Shown here: piece by piece, positions 1 through 8,256 of the stretch
Layout of the letters: each line of letters opens with the position of its first letter
Position numbering within the stretch: position 1 is the stretch's first letter
Source of the DNA: Gnomoniopsis sp. IMI 355080
Taxonomy: Eukaryota; Ascomycota; Sordariomycetes; Diaporthales; Gnomoniaceae
Assembly: GCA_027946555.1 (NCBI GenBank)
Contig: JAPEVC010000438.1
Span: 1 to 12,950, forward strand
Direction: 5' to 3'
Length of the DNA stretch: 12,950 nt
The notes under the pieces: model-generated
What the model was told of the DNA's origin: nothing
The model's database searches: none
The model's input: the letters and a program-made list of their open reading frames with translations, nothing else
Translations under genes and position numbers: made by a program

Positions 1-156
1 GTGTTGAGGAGGAGGAGGCGGGGACGGTAGTGGGATGGTTTAATGGAGTTGGGACGGTCCACCACGGATTTGGATGAGGCTTGCTGGTCGCCAATGGTAT
101 TTATGGGCGAAGGTACGGAGAGAATGGAGAAGAAAAAAAAGAAGATTACAAAGAGG

Positions 157-173
157 CCTGAGTCGTACTCAGG
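157..173. repeat. Short inverted repeat, 7-bp arms
   Basis: CCTGAGT and ACTCAGG are perfect reverse complements separated by CGT. It lies in the A/G-rich left-edge region. At this size it may be chance or a binding site for a dimeric regulator; nothing else supports a function. Confidence 0.4.
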
Positions 174-632
174 ATGACGATTACCAAAAACCGACAAAAC
201 GCGGACAAAAAAGAAGGTCACTTTTACGTACTTGAGGGCCTTGCACTAGGGCGGATGGCGCAATCGAATCGGAGACTGGGGACAGCGGTTAGAAGCGCCT
301 TCCCGCGCCCTTTTCCACCCGTACGCAATAGTCAGACCCAATTGACCGAGCACGAGGAAATACAGAGACAATTCGCTTCATAATTTGGGTCATACCTGGG
401 TATATCAGATGGCAAGTGTGCAAGTAAGGTCGGTGAGATGCCCCGCGTGTCCACTTTCAGGGTCGTTAGTTGCGGAGGGGCAGCAGAGGGGATTTGTGGG
501 GATTTGTCTAGTATACTATATGTACTGCGTTGTATACAAAATAGCAGATCTAGAATACCAAGGCACATTACTTTACCCCAGATCCACCGAGCCTGCTAGC
601 GTGAACCGTGTAAGTCCTACAGAAGAGACAAC

Positions 633-664
633 TACTGCATCGTATGTACTGCATCGTATGTACT
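633..664. repeat. 14-nt tandem duplication
   Basis: The unit TACTGCATCGTATG occurs twice in direct succession (633-646 and 647-660), followed by the first four bases of a third copy (661-664). The copies are identical, which suggests a recent slippage-type duplication. No gene overlaps it. Confidence 0.8.
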
Positions 665-968
665 GAGGAGAACACTTCCCACACGGCTAGACACGGAGAT
701 TTGGGTAGTAGTAGGGCTGAAGAGAAGGGTCACGAACCATTCACCTTTATTAATAATCCTGTGGGTACCACACATTACTGTACCTGCATTATTATTACCA
801 AGACTGGACGCCCTTCCTCCGAAACTTTTGCGTAGACTGACTGGCGTTTTCCCATTCGGTGTCCGAGACATCAAGCACAACATTTATCACGTAATTGCCG
901 CAACGTGCTTTGGCTATCCCCGTCTACCCGTTTTCCCGTCTCTCTTCTCTCTGTCTCGCATCAACTTG

Positions 969-988
969 CGGCCCAGAACTCTGGGCCG
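969..988. repeat. Inverted repeat, 9-bp arms with 2-nt spacer
   Basis: CGGCCCAGA (969-977) and TCTGGGCCG (980-988) are perfect reverse complements separated by AC. It is GC-rich and almost loopless, so it is more likely a palindromic protein-binding site or chance than a stable RNA hairpin. It lies in the gene-free left part of the window. Confidence 0.55.
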
Positions 989-1160
989 GTGGCTACATCA
1001 ATAGAGTTTGAACCTTGAGCATCTGTTACGCTCTAAACTTAGAGGTCCACCTGCAATCGACATGACTGGATCGACTTGGCAGCCTGGGTGGGCCTTGTTT
1101 GAGTACTATGTAAGTACCGATGTAAACCTGTAAGTCATTCAAACAGGCTTCAGAACGTGT

Positions 1161-1170
1161 CCCCCCCCCC
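1161..1170 (+). repeat. Poly-C tract, 10 nt
   Basis: Uninterrupted run of 10 cytosines on the plus strand in the gene-free region. It is one of five runs of 7 or more C in this window, all on the plus strand. Confidence 0.85.
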
Positions 1171-2169
1171 GCCTTCTTTCCATTCGAGCGCAATACAAGA
1201 CTCAGATCAAATCTAAGCTAAACTCCCCTTTCCCACCTAGGCGCCAGTTTCAAAGCGCACCGTAGGACCAGAAACGCCAGTGATTATTACCTCGAGGCAC
1301 AATACGTCTCTCATGGTGGCATAACGTGCCTGCCACACACTTTCTCGCTGAGCGCTCATGATAGTCCAGAGCTAAAGACGCAATGGATCCATATCTCGAC
1401 GTCTTTTCTGGGTAATGGTCATTCCGTGCAGGGCAAGCTCCAATGTCACCAATGTTTGGGAAAATAAAAGAGAGGCGAATGGGAAATGAAAAACTATGCC
1501 TCCGGGTTAACCGTAGGACACGCAGCACAGATTATACCGTTGGCCAACAAGGCCTGATAGTAGAAGACTGCTGCAACGTACCTCGGAGACGTCACAAGCT
1601 TGACCTGGCAGTACTCGACCAACTTTCAGTTGTTCATGGCGTGCAGAACTCCAAGGTTGGTCCGAGCCAATCGGGGTCTTGCCAAATGTCCGAGATTTTA
1701 CTGTGTGCCCTTCACCGTATGCCCTGTTATCAACTTGTTATCACTTGTTAGCTAGCCCTTGGCTGTCGAGGCAGATCAATTCAATCGCGCCCCCGTCGAC
1801 TGGGTCGCATAGCCTTGCAAACACACCCACTCACCCGGGCACCCTGCACATCTCACTCACATAGCGCGCGGGCGACGGGACGGGGCCCGCAAATCAGATC
1901 CCTCCTGTAGCTGGCTACCTGGCTAGGCAGGCCTGGCCGAGACGCTTTGACTTGACGCCTTGTCTCTGCAAACAACCGCCACAACCACTCCTCTTCCGTC
2001 CACGCTAAACCGCCATTACTCCACGACCTCGTTAACACTGCCCCGTCCCTAGTGTCTTCCTCACCTCGCACCTTACCTCGCATACAAGACCACACGATAA
2101 AGAAGATCCCGACGGACCCGTCATACCTCGAGAACCAGACATCACCAGCCCGGCACGAGTACGAGTCAA

Positions 2170-2181
2170 CCCCCCCCCCCC
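2170..2181 (+). repeat. Poly-C tract, 12 nt
   Basis: Run of 12 cytosines, the longest in the window, about 125 bp before the start codon of the transcription factor at 2306. It therefore lies in that gene's promoter or leader. Homopolymers of this length slip easily in replication and in sequencing, so its exact length is uncertain. Confidence 0.85.
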
Positions 2182-2253
2182 GCGACATTTGGAACGACGA
2201 GACCCCGTGTCAGGTACTCGACACATCTCGTGCGGTGATAGGTACGCCTCGCG

Positions 2254-2364
2254 ATGCGCCTCGGTACGGCGTCCAGGAAACATTGCAGCCTCCAACGCCA
2301 ACACAATGCCACCCCGACGCTCCCACAAGAAATCGAGAGCCGGCTGGTTCGTACTTTAGCCTAG
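2254..2364 (+). other. Upstream ORF overlapping the start of the transcription factor
   Basis: The ATG at 2254 opens a frame that runs past the transcription factor ATG at 2306 in a different reading frame. Unspliced, it ends at the TAG at 2362-2364 (37 codons with stop). In the spliced mRNA (exon ends 2346, next exon 2425-2452) it instead continues into the microexon and stops at a TGA just inside the third exon (around 2600). If transcription starts upstream of 2254, ribosomes would meet this ATG first and could lower translation of the main frame. The ATG has a poor-to-moderate context (GCG before it, C after it). Whether it lies in the mRNA is unknown. Confidence 0.35.
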
Positions 2365-4035
2365 TCCTCTGCCAATACGTAGTACACGGGAGTCTTGCCA
2401 CAGAAGGCTGACACTGTAATACAGCAAAAGATGCAAGGCCCGGAAAATAAAGGTGAATACCTCTCCCTAGTCTTTGGCTAGCAACGCTTAGGTTTGTGTG
2501 CTGTGCCACTCCGGTCGTCACCAACGCGCTCTACATCCTTCAACTCGACAAATGCCGAGCACGTTGTACTGATGCGCAAAACCCCCCCTTCCTAGTGCGA
2601 TGAGGTGCATCCTCGATGCGGCAATTGCATGCGACACGGCGTGCCATGCGACTTTGAGAACCCCGAGGTCATTCACGAATTGCAGACCGCCCAGAGTGCG
2701 TCCAGCCCGTCATGCAACGGCTTTCCTACGGGCGGCCTCGACTCTCGACAACAAAGCTTTACGCCGTTGACTCCACACGCCGCGGCCTCCCTCTCCGTAC
2801 CGCTATATCGCCAACCGGGAACACTCATACCAAACCCTGGCTCACAGCCGGTCGGACGCTTGACGGAGCTTCGACTTATGCACCAGTATACCCAGTTTAC
2901 ACACAAGACCATCTCCGTCATGTCCCCGGACATCCATAATCTCTGGGCTGTTGCCGTGCCCGACTTGGCCTTCGCAGGGAGCCAGGAATTGATGGACGCC
3001 ATCCTCGCCATAGCAGCATTACATATCCGAAGTTACAGTCCCAATGATAAGGACATGGTCCGCGCAAGCCATGCCTACATGGCCTCATGTCTGAGTGCCT
3101 ACACTAGCACTTTAGCGACCGGTATCGATGCCCGCAATGCGGCAGCAATGTTTCTAACGTCCTCGTTGATCGCCCTCCAAAGCACCGCTACGCGCATCTT
3201 CACAAAGGACGAAAGCCATTTCGCGATTGGAGCTATGCCAAGAATGGAGAATCCTGGATTCGGAAGTACTTATCAACCTCCGTTAGCCTGTTTTCATTCC
3301 TTCCAAGGCGTCAAGTCGATAGTGGCAGCTTCTTGGTCCTGGTTGAAGGAAAATGACGTGGTTCTCAGCATCATCGATGCTCAGCCCGTGCTGAACTTGA
3401 ATTTCACCCGGGCGTCAGAAGGATTTTTCGGTCACTTGTTGCACGGCATGGACGAGGAGCTTGCCATACAGTTCCCATTCGCCATGGCTGTCGATGGATC
3501 GATCCCCACAGGGGAAACGGATTTGGCGACGACCACACGCCAGGCTTATCAGCACGCGGTGGCAACCTTGAATTGGGCGCATACAAAACCTGGCAAGGGC
3601 GCGCTTGCGTTTCCGGCAACGGTCTCTAAACGATTCGTGGAGCTGATTGAGGAGCGGAGACCACGTGCGCTCGCTATCTTGGCGTGTTTCTTCGCCCTAC
3701 TCAAGATCCTCGATCACGTTTGGTGGCTTCAAGGCATGGCCCGTCGAGAGGTACTAGGAATCGTTTCCCTATTCAACTCGGATTTCTTCGGTCCCGACAT
3801 TGAGAAAAAGTGGTGGCCACATTTAGAGTGGGCGGTACGCGTCGCGCTCTACGACACAGGCCAGAGTGGACAAAACTACATACCCGCCGAAGTATGGGGC
3901 TCGGCATGGGACTTGGGCAATGAAGATGGGGCAGAAGTCAAATTTACAAGCCACATCGAAATGCTTTCTGACTACGCCAATCCAGATCCAGAGGGCGAAT
4001 TGCCAAGATCACCCAACAACACGTTAGCTCCTTGA
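2306..4035 (+). CDS. Zn2Cys6 transcription factor, UPC2-like (sterol uptake control type)
   Basis: Fungal zinc-cluster regulator, expected to bind DNA in the nucleus. Exons 2306-2346, 2425-2452 and 2596-4035 join in frame to give 502 residues. The join restores a perfect zinc cluster, C-X2-C-X6-C-X6-C-X2-C-X6-C, at C14, C17, C24, C31, C34 and C41, preceded by the basic stretch MPPRRSHKKSRAG; this is the main proof of the splice model and of the start. A Ser/Pro/Thr-rich linker spans about 45-110. From about 115 comes a helical region typical of the UPC2-like / fungal transcription factor middle homology family: LRLMHQYT, then LWAVAVPDLAF, then LMDAILAIAALHI, where relatives carry similar LMHHYT and LMHALLALSALHL motifs. 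Later motifs RRPRALAILACFFALL and KKWWPHLEWAV also fit. Target genes cannot be read from sequence; a role in sterol control is only the family name. Convergent with RPF2 downstream. An upstream ORF overlaps its start. Confidence 0.88.
2347..2424 (+). other. Intron 1 of the transcription factor gene
   Basis: Donor GTTCGT, acceptor ACAG, branch-like CTGAC at 2408-2412. It is 78 nt long, but reading through it meets a TAG almost at once (around 2357), so retention would truncate the protein before the second zinc ligand. The donor is weaker than the usual GTAAGT/GTGAGT. Confidence 0.8.
2453..2595 (+). other. Intron 2 of the transcription factor gene
   Basis: Donor GTGAAT, acceptor CCTAG preceded by a C-rich pyrimidine tract (C run at 2582-2588), branch-like CTGAT at 2569-2573. 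At 143 nt it is the longest intron in the window. It splits the zinc cluster immediately before C24. Confidence 0.8.
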
Positions 4036-4053
4036 TCTTTCCCTAACAACAAA

Positions 4054-4183
4054 ATGTCTGATCGCGAGCTCACGGATTTTTTGACGCAGGAGGCTCATGC
4101 AAAGGCCTTCAATGAAGGATCTGCTGCCTTACGATCCGACCTTCCATGGATTCTACTCTAATTTTGAGGATATGGTTCGCTAG
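4054..4183 (+). other. Two short overlapping frames just after the transcription factor
   Basis: The frame starting at ATG 4054 gives 35 residues to the TAA at 4159-4161. It is in the same frame as the transcription factor and separated from its TGA by only six sense codons. A second frame from ATG 4097 gives 28 residues to the TAG at 4181-4183, with the protein-like tail PYDPTFHGFYSNFEDMVR. Both overlap, so at most one is real. They may be a small ORF in the 3' UTR, a remnant of a decayed gene or a missed last exon (a CAG that could act as an acceptor precedes 4090), or chance. I do not recognise either product. Confidence 0.2.
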
Positions 4184-4473
4184 ACATTGCTGCTCAATTG
4201 AACCAGTCCAAAATGAAAGGAGTCCGCCGTTCTAAACAGGACAGCGCTGGCGGACGTCGTCTGCATTTAGAAGGGCCGAAGGTCGTGGAACGGAACAGGT
4301 GGCCCGGAAGCTCGACGCCCGTTGTGCTCCCTGACATCGTATCTCACCTTGGAAAACGCCTTGGCGGTCATGCAAGTCCTAAAACCGGACGTGGAGCGTG
4401 AATCTTGTCAAGAGCATACCAGGTCACGATGTCTGGTCCCGGAGCATGGGAGGAGGGTCGTACAAGCAGCAAT

Positions 4474-4484
4474 CCCCCCCCCCC
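4474..4484 (+). repeat. Poly-C tract, 11 nt
   Basis: Run of 11 cytosines in the convergent intergenic region, followed by CTCC repeats. It has the same strand orientation as the other C tracts in the window. Confidence 0.85.
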
Positions 4485-5040
4485 TCCTCCAAAACAATGA
4501 TCCCGATAATGGCCATGATGCCGAATCGAGGAATATCCAGTCCTCGCTTGTGGGGGAGTCAAGCGATGGAGGTCACGGTACCGTGTTGCGGTCTGCCTGC
4601 CTGTGGACCGCGAACAGCGGCTTCGAGAGATACCCCAGGTGCAGCTGCTTGGAGGAAGGTGATGTGATTGTCATCATGTCAAACTCAATGGCAAAGAACA
4701 ATGGGCAGATTCAATCTTCGATTGGATATGCAAAAATATCTGTCTGACTAGCCTTGCGCAAGATGTCTCTTTTTTGTGCTGGCATCCAGCCGCAACCAAC
4801 AAGCTTTCATCACAGAACATCACCACATTGATAAATAGGAATGATGTATCTACAATTGTGAATTTATGAACCAAAAGTCGTCTCTGGCCACGCAGGTTGG
4901 GCCAACTTGATTCTAGGTAGACGCCGCTACTTCCTGAAGAGTCTGATTATCCCTTTTGTGAACCGACCAACGCCATACACCAATGAACGCCATCTTTGTG
5001 CATGTCCATCCATTCACTTAGCAAAGAGGAAAGAAAGCGT

Positions 5041-6144
5041 TTACTTCCTCCGCTTGATGGGGACCTCTTCATCGGCGGACCCTTCGTCGTCCTCTGCATC
5101 AGCCACCTCAACATCTTCGCCCCTGCCCCGCTTCAGGCCCTTCATCTTTCTGGTCTGCAGATCGCTCAGGTCCAGCTTGCCCATGTGGATGCGGCCGATC
5201 TTGTCGCCCATGACGTCCATGGAGACGTTCTTCTTGGTCTTCTCCTCGGTGCCACGGGCCTTCTTGAGTGCCTCCTTGAGCATGTTCTCCTCGGGCTCTT
5301 GCATGCGACCAACACGGAAGTCCATACGGGGGCCCATCTCTTCGACCTAAGATACGCGTGTTAGAATAATTGCACTTTCCAAGCCTGTTGAAAAGGAGAC
5401 AAGCACTCACTTCGACCCTGGGCAGCTTCTGCCCACTTCTCTTCGTCTGTATCAGATACACCCGCAAGTGGATTGCGGGCTTCGCACCCTCAACGTCCGC
5501 GCCCTCATCCGCGGTCAGCACCACCACATACTGCAACCCCTCGACATCAATCTTATCCGCCGTGCGCTCCCCGCAAAAGAAATCCGTCAGCATGCTCTTG
5601 GCGACCGTATACTCATTCTGCACGGTGCTTTCCCATGCGGTCCCCGCAAACACCACCATCGGCCGCAAGCCAATGGCAGGCTTCTTGCCCTTGAATTGCT
5701 TCAGCGTGCGCATGCTCTCCGGGTCCAGGTACAGCTCCAGCATGTCAAGGATCTTGCCGCCAAAAGTCCGCGCAAACGTGAGGCAGTGGGGCCGCTTCTT
5801 GGAGCTGCTGCCAAAGACGAGGAAGGAGGCATCGTTCTTCTCTGAAAAAAATTCGAGCGACGAGGCGTCTTCGAAGGGGTGGATGGCGTTCTTTTTGGTG
5901 AATTTCTTGGCGAGCGGCTGGCGCAGCGCAAAGAGGTCGGCGAGGGCGTCTTGGGTGACCTGCGAGCAGGTGGTGCCGCGCAGGAACAGGACGGTCTTTG
6001 GGTTCTCGATGGCTTTGGGGGCGCGCTTCTCGAGGGCGCGCTTAGAGCGGGCATTCCGAGGTTTTCTGTTGGGGGACAATTGTGTCAGTGGGTCATTGTT
6101 ATAATCGAAAGTGATAGGTGGTTCCCTTACATTTGACGCAACAT
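5041..6144 (-). CDS. RPF2: Ribosome biogenesis protein RPF2 (Brix domain)
   Basis: Nucleolar protein of the Brix family. In yeast, Rpf2 works with Rrs1 to bring the 5S RNP (5S rRNA, Rpl5, Rpl11) into pre-60S particles and is needed for 27S rRNA processing. Exons on the minus strand: 6144-6131, 6065-5411 and 5346-5041, giving 324 residues, close to the yeast length. The first exon is only 14 nt; splicing restores MLRQIKPRNARSKRAL, matching the conserved K-P-[KR]-N-A-R start of the family. Family hallmarks follow: IHPFED (66-71), LEFFSEKND (75-83), SSSKKRP (91-97), RTFGGKI (104-110), the Brix core to about 223, then GPRMDFRVGR (228-237) and the strongly conserved block MGDKIGRIHMGK (269-280) and LQTRKMKGLK (286-295). 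The tail is acidic (about 300-317) and ends KRRK, a possible nuclear signal. Housekeeping; no cluster link with its neighbours. Confidence 0.96.
5347..5410 (-). other. Intron 2 of RPF2
   Basis: On the minus strand: donor GTGAGT, branch site CTAAC (plus positions 5360-5364), acceptor TTAG, 64 nt. Splicing joins KLPRVE to VEEMGPR, as in relatives. An internal CAACAG could act as a cryptic acceptor but would break the frame. Confidence 0.9.
6066..6130 (-). other. Intron 1 of RPF2
   Basis: On the minus strand: donor GTAAGG, branch site CTGAC (plus positions 6084-6088), acceptor ACAG, 65 nt. It separates the 14-nt first coding exon from the rest and interrupts codon 5. Confidence 0.9.
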
Positions 6145-6247
6145 CTTGTGGAGTTGGCGTGGTGGTTGTTGAGAATACAGGTGTTGTAAGCCGTGAGGAG
6201 TAGAACTTTTTGGCGTCGAAGACTTTCCAAAGCAATTCTACACGGCC

Positions 6248-6257
6248 CAAAATTTCA
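6248..6257 (-). promoter_or_regulatory. RRPE-like element upstream of RPF2
   Basis: The minus strand reads TGAAATTTTG about 105 bp upstream of the RPF2 start. Yeast ribosome-biogenesis genes often carry the rRNA processing element TGAAAAATTTT in this position; this is one base short and partly matching. No clear partner PAC element (GCGATGAG) is seen. Suggestive only. Confidence 0.22.
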
Positions 6258-6442
6258 TATCGATAAGAGCAGTTCCTGCGCGGCAGGCATACGGCACATG
6301 GCAAGAGTGGGTGGGGCCTGTGGCGGCGGGCCCTTCCGTGCTTTTCGGGAACGGCTAGCACTTTTTACGCCTTCGAAACACCACGGGCGATCTGCGAAAG
6401 GCACGCTCATTGTTCTGTACCAGACTATTCGAGCCGACCTCA

Positions 6443-6450
6443 CCCCCCCC
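6443..6450 (+). repeat. Poly-C tract, 8 nt
   Basis: Run of eight cytosines about 300 bp upstream of the RPF2 start codon, again on the plus strand. Confidence 0.8.
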
Positions 6451-6996
6451 TTCTCACTCCACAGGCTTCTTCTAGTTTTGTTTCCACCCGGATGTCACTT
6501 CTTTTTCGGGCCGCTGTTTCATACGGTTCGCGTCAATCTTCCGACAAATTGCAATTGTCTGCGAGCACGCATAATTGTCACGATTTTGCTTATCATGTTT
6601 CTAATAGAAGATCAAGGATCGATCTGGGTGAATGGCAGGTCAAGAAGATCAGATTGTGTAGAATTCAGGTTGTTCAAACTTGAGCAGCATACTGACCGTG
6701 GAGGATGATCATCACTACTTAGGTCGGGAGGTATAGGGGTAGTTATAATGTGTAGTGCGCGGCTCTTTCATGCCATCAATGTTGGTTCTAAGGAGGGTCC
6801 TGGCATCGTAATTGAGTAGGTAGCACCATATCTAGCATCGAGCAGGGACGGAAAAGCCGCGACTACATAATACGTGATATAGGTAGGTAGCCAGCCCTTC
6901 AACTGCTCGCTCCATACTTCCTTTCTCTTTCGACGAAACGTGGGTGACAGCGCAATTGTCCTCGATTGGCTGCTAATTATTAGACGGCACTCATTC

Positions 6997-7019
6997 AGCC
7001 TCAGGGGGCCCCTGAGGCT
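6997..7019. repeat. Perfect 23-bp palindrome (11-bp arms)
   Basis: AGCCTCAGGGG (6997-7007) and CCCCTGAGGCT (7009-7019) are perfect reverse complements around a single G. With a one-base centre it cannot form a normal RNA hairpin loop without opening several pairs, so it is better explained as a binding site for a dimeric regulator or as a cruciform-prone element. Its core holds two AGGGG pentamers in opposite orientation, the yeast stress response element bound by Msn2/Msn4-type C2H2 zinc fingers; that link is inference. It lies about 850 bp upstream of the RPF2 start and 1.5 kb upstream of the next gene. Confidence 0.85.
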
Positions 7020-7246
7020 TGTGATGACATGCATGACAATGTAAATTTTGGAAGAATGTGTACTGTGTATCTAGTTCGAATCGCATGGGTAATAACCGGT
7101 CTATGCCCGGCACAGCATGATGTATCGCGGCGAAAGGAAGGTACTAACTATGATTGAGAGATTACAGATAGTCTGGACTCGACAAGACGAGGAAATAGCG
7201 GGTTTTCCGGAAAATTTAGATGTCATTTTCGACAGCCCCAGTCACA

Positions 7247-7268
7247 GGGCAGGGCAGGGCAGGGAGGG
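7247..7268 (+). other. G-quadruplex motif, five GGG runs
   Basis: Five GGG runs (7247-7249, 7252-7254, 7257-7259, 7262-7264, 7266-7268) are separated by CA, CA, CA and A. This fits the canonical G3+N1-7 pattern with very short loops, which gives very stable parallel quadruplexes in vitro. The first four runs form a GGGCA tandem repeat, so the array may also be a small microsatellite. It sits in the middle of the divergent intergenic region on the plus strand. Confidence 0.85.
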
Positions 7269-7693
7269 ATGCTAATCTCTCGGTGGAAAAGCCAGTGAGC
7301 CTATTGAGCCACTGAGGCATGGACGTGAATAGAGTTTGTGCAGGCATTCGTGTACGATAATACCCCACCAATGCCATGTGGACCCAATCTCGTCTGCAGG
7401 CACATGCAGAGTGTACATCCAACTTCCCTGTCGATCGAAACTCGAGACTCAAAAGACAATGAACAGCCCCCCGACGGCATATATCTGAATACGTATGTCT
7501 TAGCCGTCTCGATTACAATGCCGAGAACACACTAGAGTAATTCGCTGGGAAATGCAGCCATCATGTACGACAGTGGTCCTGCACATTGCTCTGGACTATG
7601 TGGCGAGTATATACGCCCGACCTCCTGATCTAGCAGCCCAGATAGAACCAAGGCTTGAAGTAGACGGCAAATAATTCTTTTCGGTACAGTCCC

Positions 7694-7740
7694 TACCTGG
7701 GTACCTAGGCATGTAGCAGAGGTAGCGTACCTACCTACCC
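7694..7740. repeat. TACCT cluster
   Basis: TACCT occurs at 7694-7698, 7702-7706, 7728-7732 and 7732-7736, and in reverse orientation (AGGTA) at 7720-7724, within 47 bp. AGGTAGGTAG also occurs near 6885-6894. Dispersed TACCTA/TAGGTA arrays are frequent between genes in many Sordariomycetes; I know of no assigned function. Confidence 0.5.
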
Positions 7741-8235
7741 ACTCAACACAGCTGATGCCACGAATCCCATCTAGGCAGTCCCTGCCCTTCCAATCCCGAT
7801 TTGTCGAGGAATTCGACAACCCCCGCGGGACCTTGACCCTGGACCCCTGAGAATGGGAAGTCGCATCCCGCATTCATCTTACACGCCCGGTCTTGCCTGT
7901 AATGGACACTCTCAATCTTTTCCTCGTGTCTATCGAATATTTCCAACTCTCCCCTTCATGACTCTCTCTTCCGGACCTGTCCATTCGCTTCCAAAAAGTA
8001 GCTGTTTCCGACGAATCGCTTCGCCCTCCCAACCCGTACGAAGACCATCCCGAAGCCATCGCCGGATCCGTGCCAGTCTCGGGAACGAAGACCCGCGGGC
8101 CGCCCTCGAGACCAACACCCTAGGATCACATCGGCGACCAATCCCGGCGTAGTGAGCCTTTTCGTCTGACCAAGCTGTAGTTCTGGGCACCGTCCCGCCG
8201 GTTCCTGTCTTTCGCTATCACAGTTCGCACACGAC

Positions 8236-8256
8236 ATGGCGTCTTGCCCGCTCTAG
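8236..8256 (+). other. Upstream ORF 1 of the gene at 8564 (6 codons)
   Basis: ATG at 8236 followed by ASCPL and TAG. The context ACGACATGG is as good as that of the main start (CCGACATGG). It matters only if the transcript begins upstream of it. Confidence 0.3.

Larger units (their letters stand above)
1..2253. other. Long region without a supported gene
   Basis: I see no convincing coding region here. Open frames on both strands are short (none above about 110 codons), overlap each other, and lack recognisable motifs or consistent splice structure. The first 170 bases are purine-rich on the plus strand (GAG/GGA runs, then an A-rich stretch near 131-152), so the minus strand is pyrimidine-rich, as fungal promoters and leaders often are; this would fit a minus-strand gene starting left of the window. 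Alternatively, the frame from base 3 to the TGA at 75-77 (acidic EEEE then GWFNG) could be the tail of a plus-strand gene. Neither can be decided from the sequence. From about 1960 onward the plus strand becomes C/T-rich, as expected for the promoter and leader of the transcription factor at 2306. Confidence 0.5.
4036..5040. other. Region between convergent genes (3' sides of both)
   Basis: The transcription factor ends at 4035 (plus) and RPF2 ends at 5041 (minus), so this kilobase should hold both 3' UTRs and terminators. I see no recognisable gene. A 141-codon open frame at 4322-4747 (plus) begins with TTG, not ATG, runs through an 11-nt C tract and shows no known motif, so I do not call it. 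AT content rises from about 4790 to 4900 (ATAAATAG, ATTTATG), a plausible area for polyadenylation on either strand, without a clear AATAAA. Confidence 0.5.

Noticed and set aside
3..77. Open frame at the left edge that could be the tail of a plus-strand gene
   Set aside because: Only 24 residues are visible, with no recognised family; the purine-rich sequence equally suits the promoter of a minus-strand gene outside the window.
1858..1893. G-rich stretch resembling a second G-quadruplex
   Set aside because: Only three runs of three or more G lie close together; a fourth is missing, so it does not meet the usual pattern.
2052..2411. 119-codon plus-strand frame covering the first exon of the transcription factor
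   Set aside because: Begins with GTG, is out of frame with the zinc cluster, and crosses both the 12-nt C tract and intron 1.
4322..4747. 141-codon plus-strand frame between the convergent genes
   Set aside because: Starts with TTG, passes through an 11-nt C tract whose length is uncertain, and has no recognisable motif.
5370..6104. 244-codon plus-strand frame opposite RPF2
   Set aside because: Antisense shadow of a GC-rich coding exon; no motif and no splice or start support.
5108..6361. Long minus-strand open frame extending RPF2 upstream and into a different C-terminus
   Set aside because: It reads through both introns. The upstream part begins with GTG and has no ATG before the Brix core, and the downstream part is an out-of-frame shadow of exon 3. 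The spliced model matches the RPF2 family end to end.
6193..6708. 171-codon plus-strand frame over the RPF2 promoter
   Set aside because: Begins with GTG, overlaps the RPF2 leader and first exon region on the other strand, and contains no recognisable domain.
7070..7090. GTTCGAATC resembling a tRNA T-loop
   Set aside because: No complementary five-base T stem flanks it and no acceptor, D or anticodon arms can be drawn around it.
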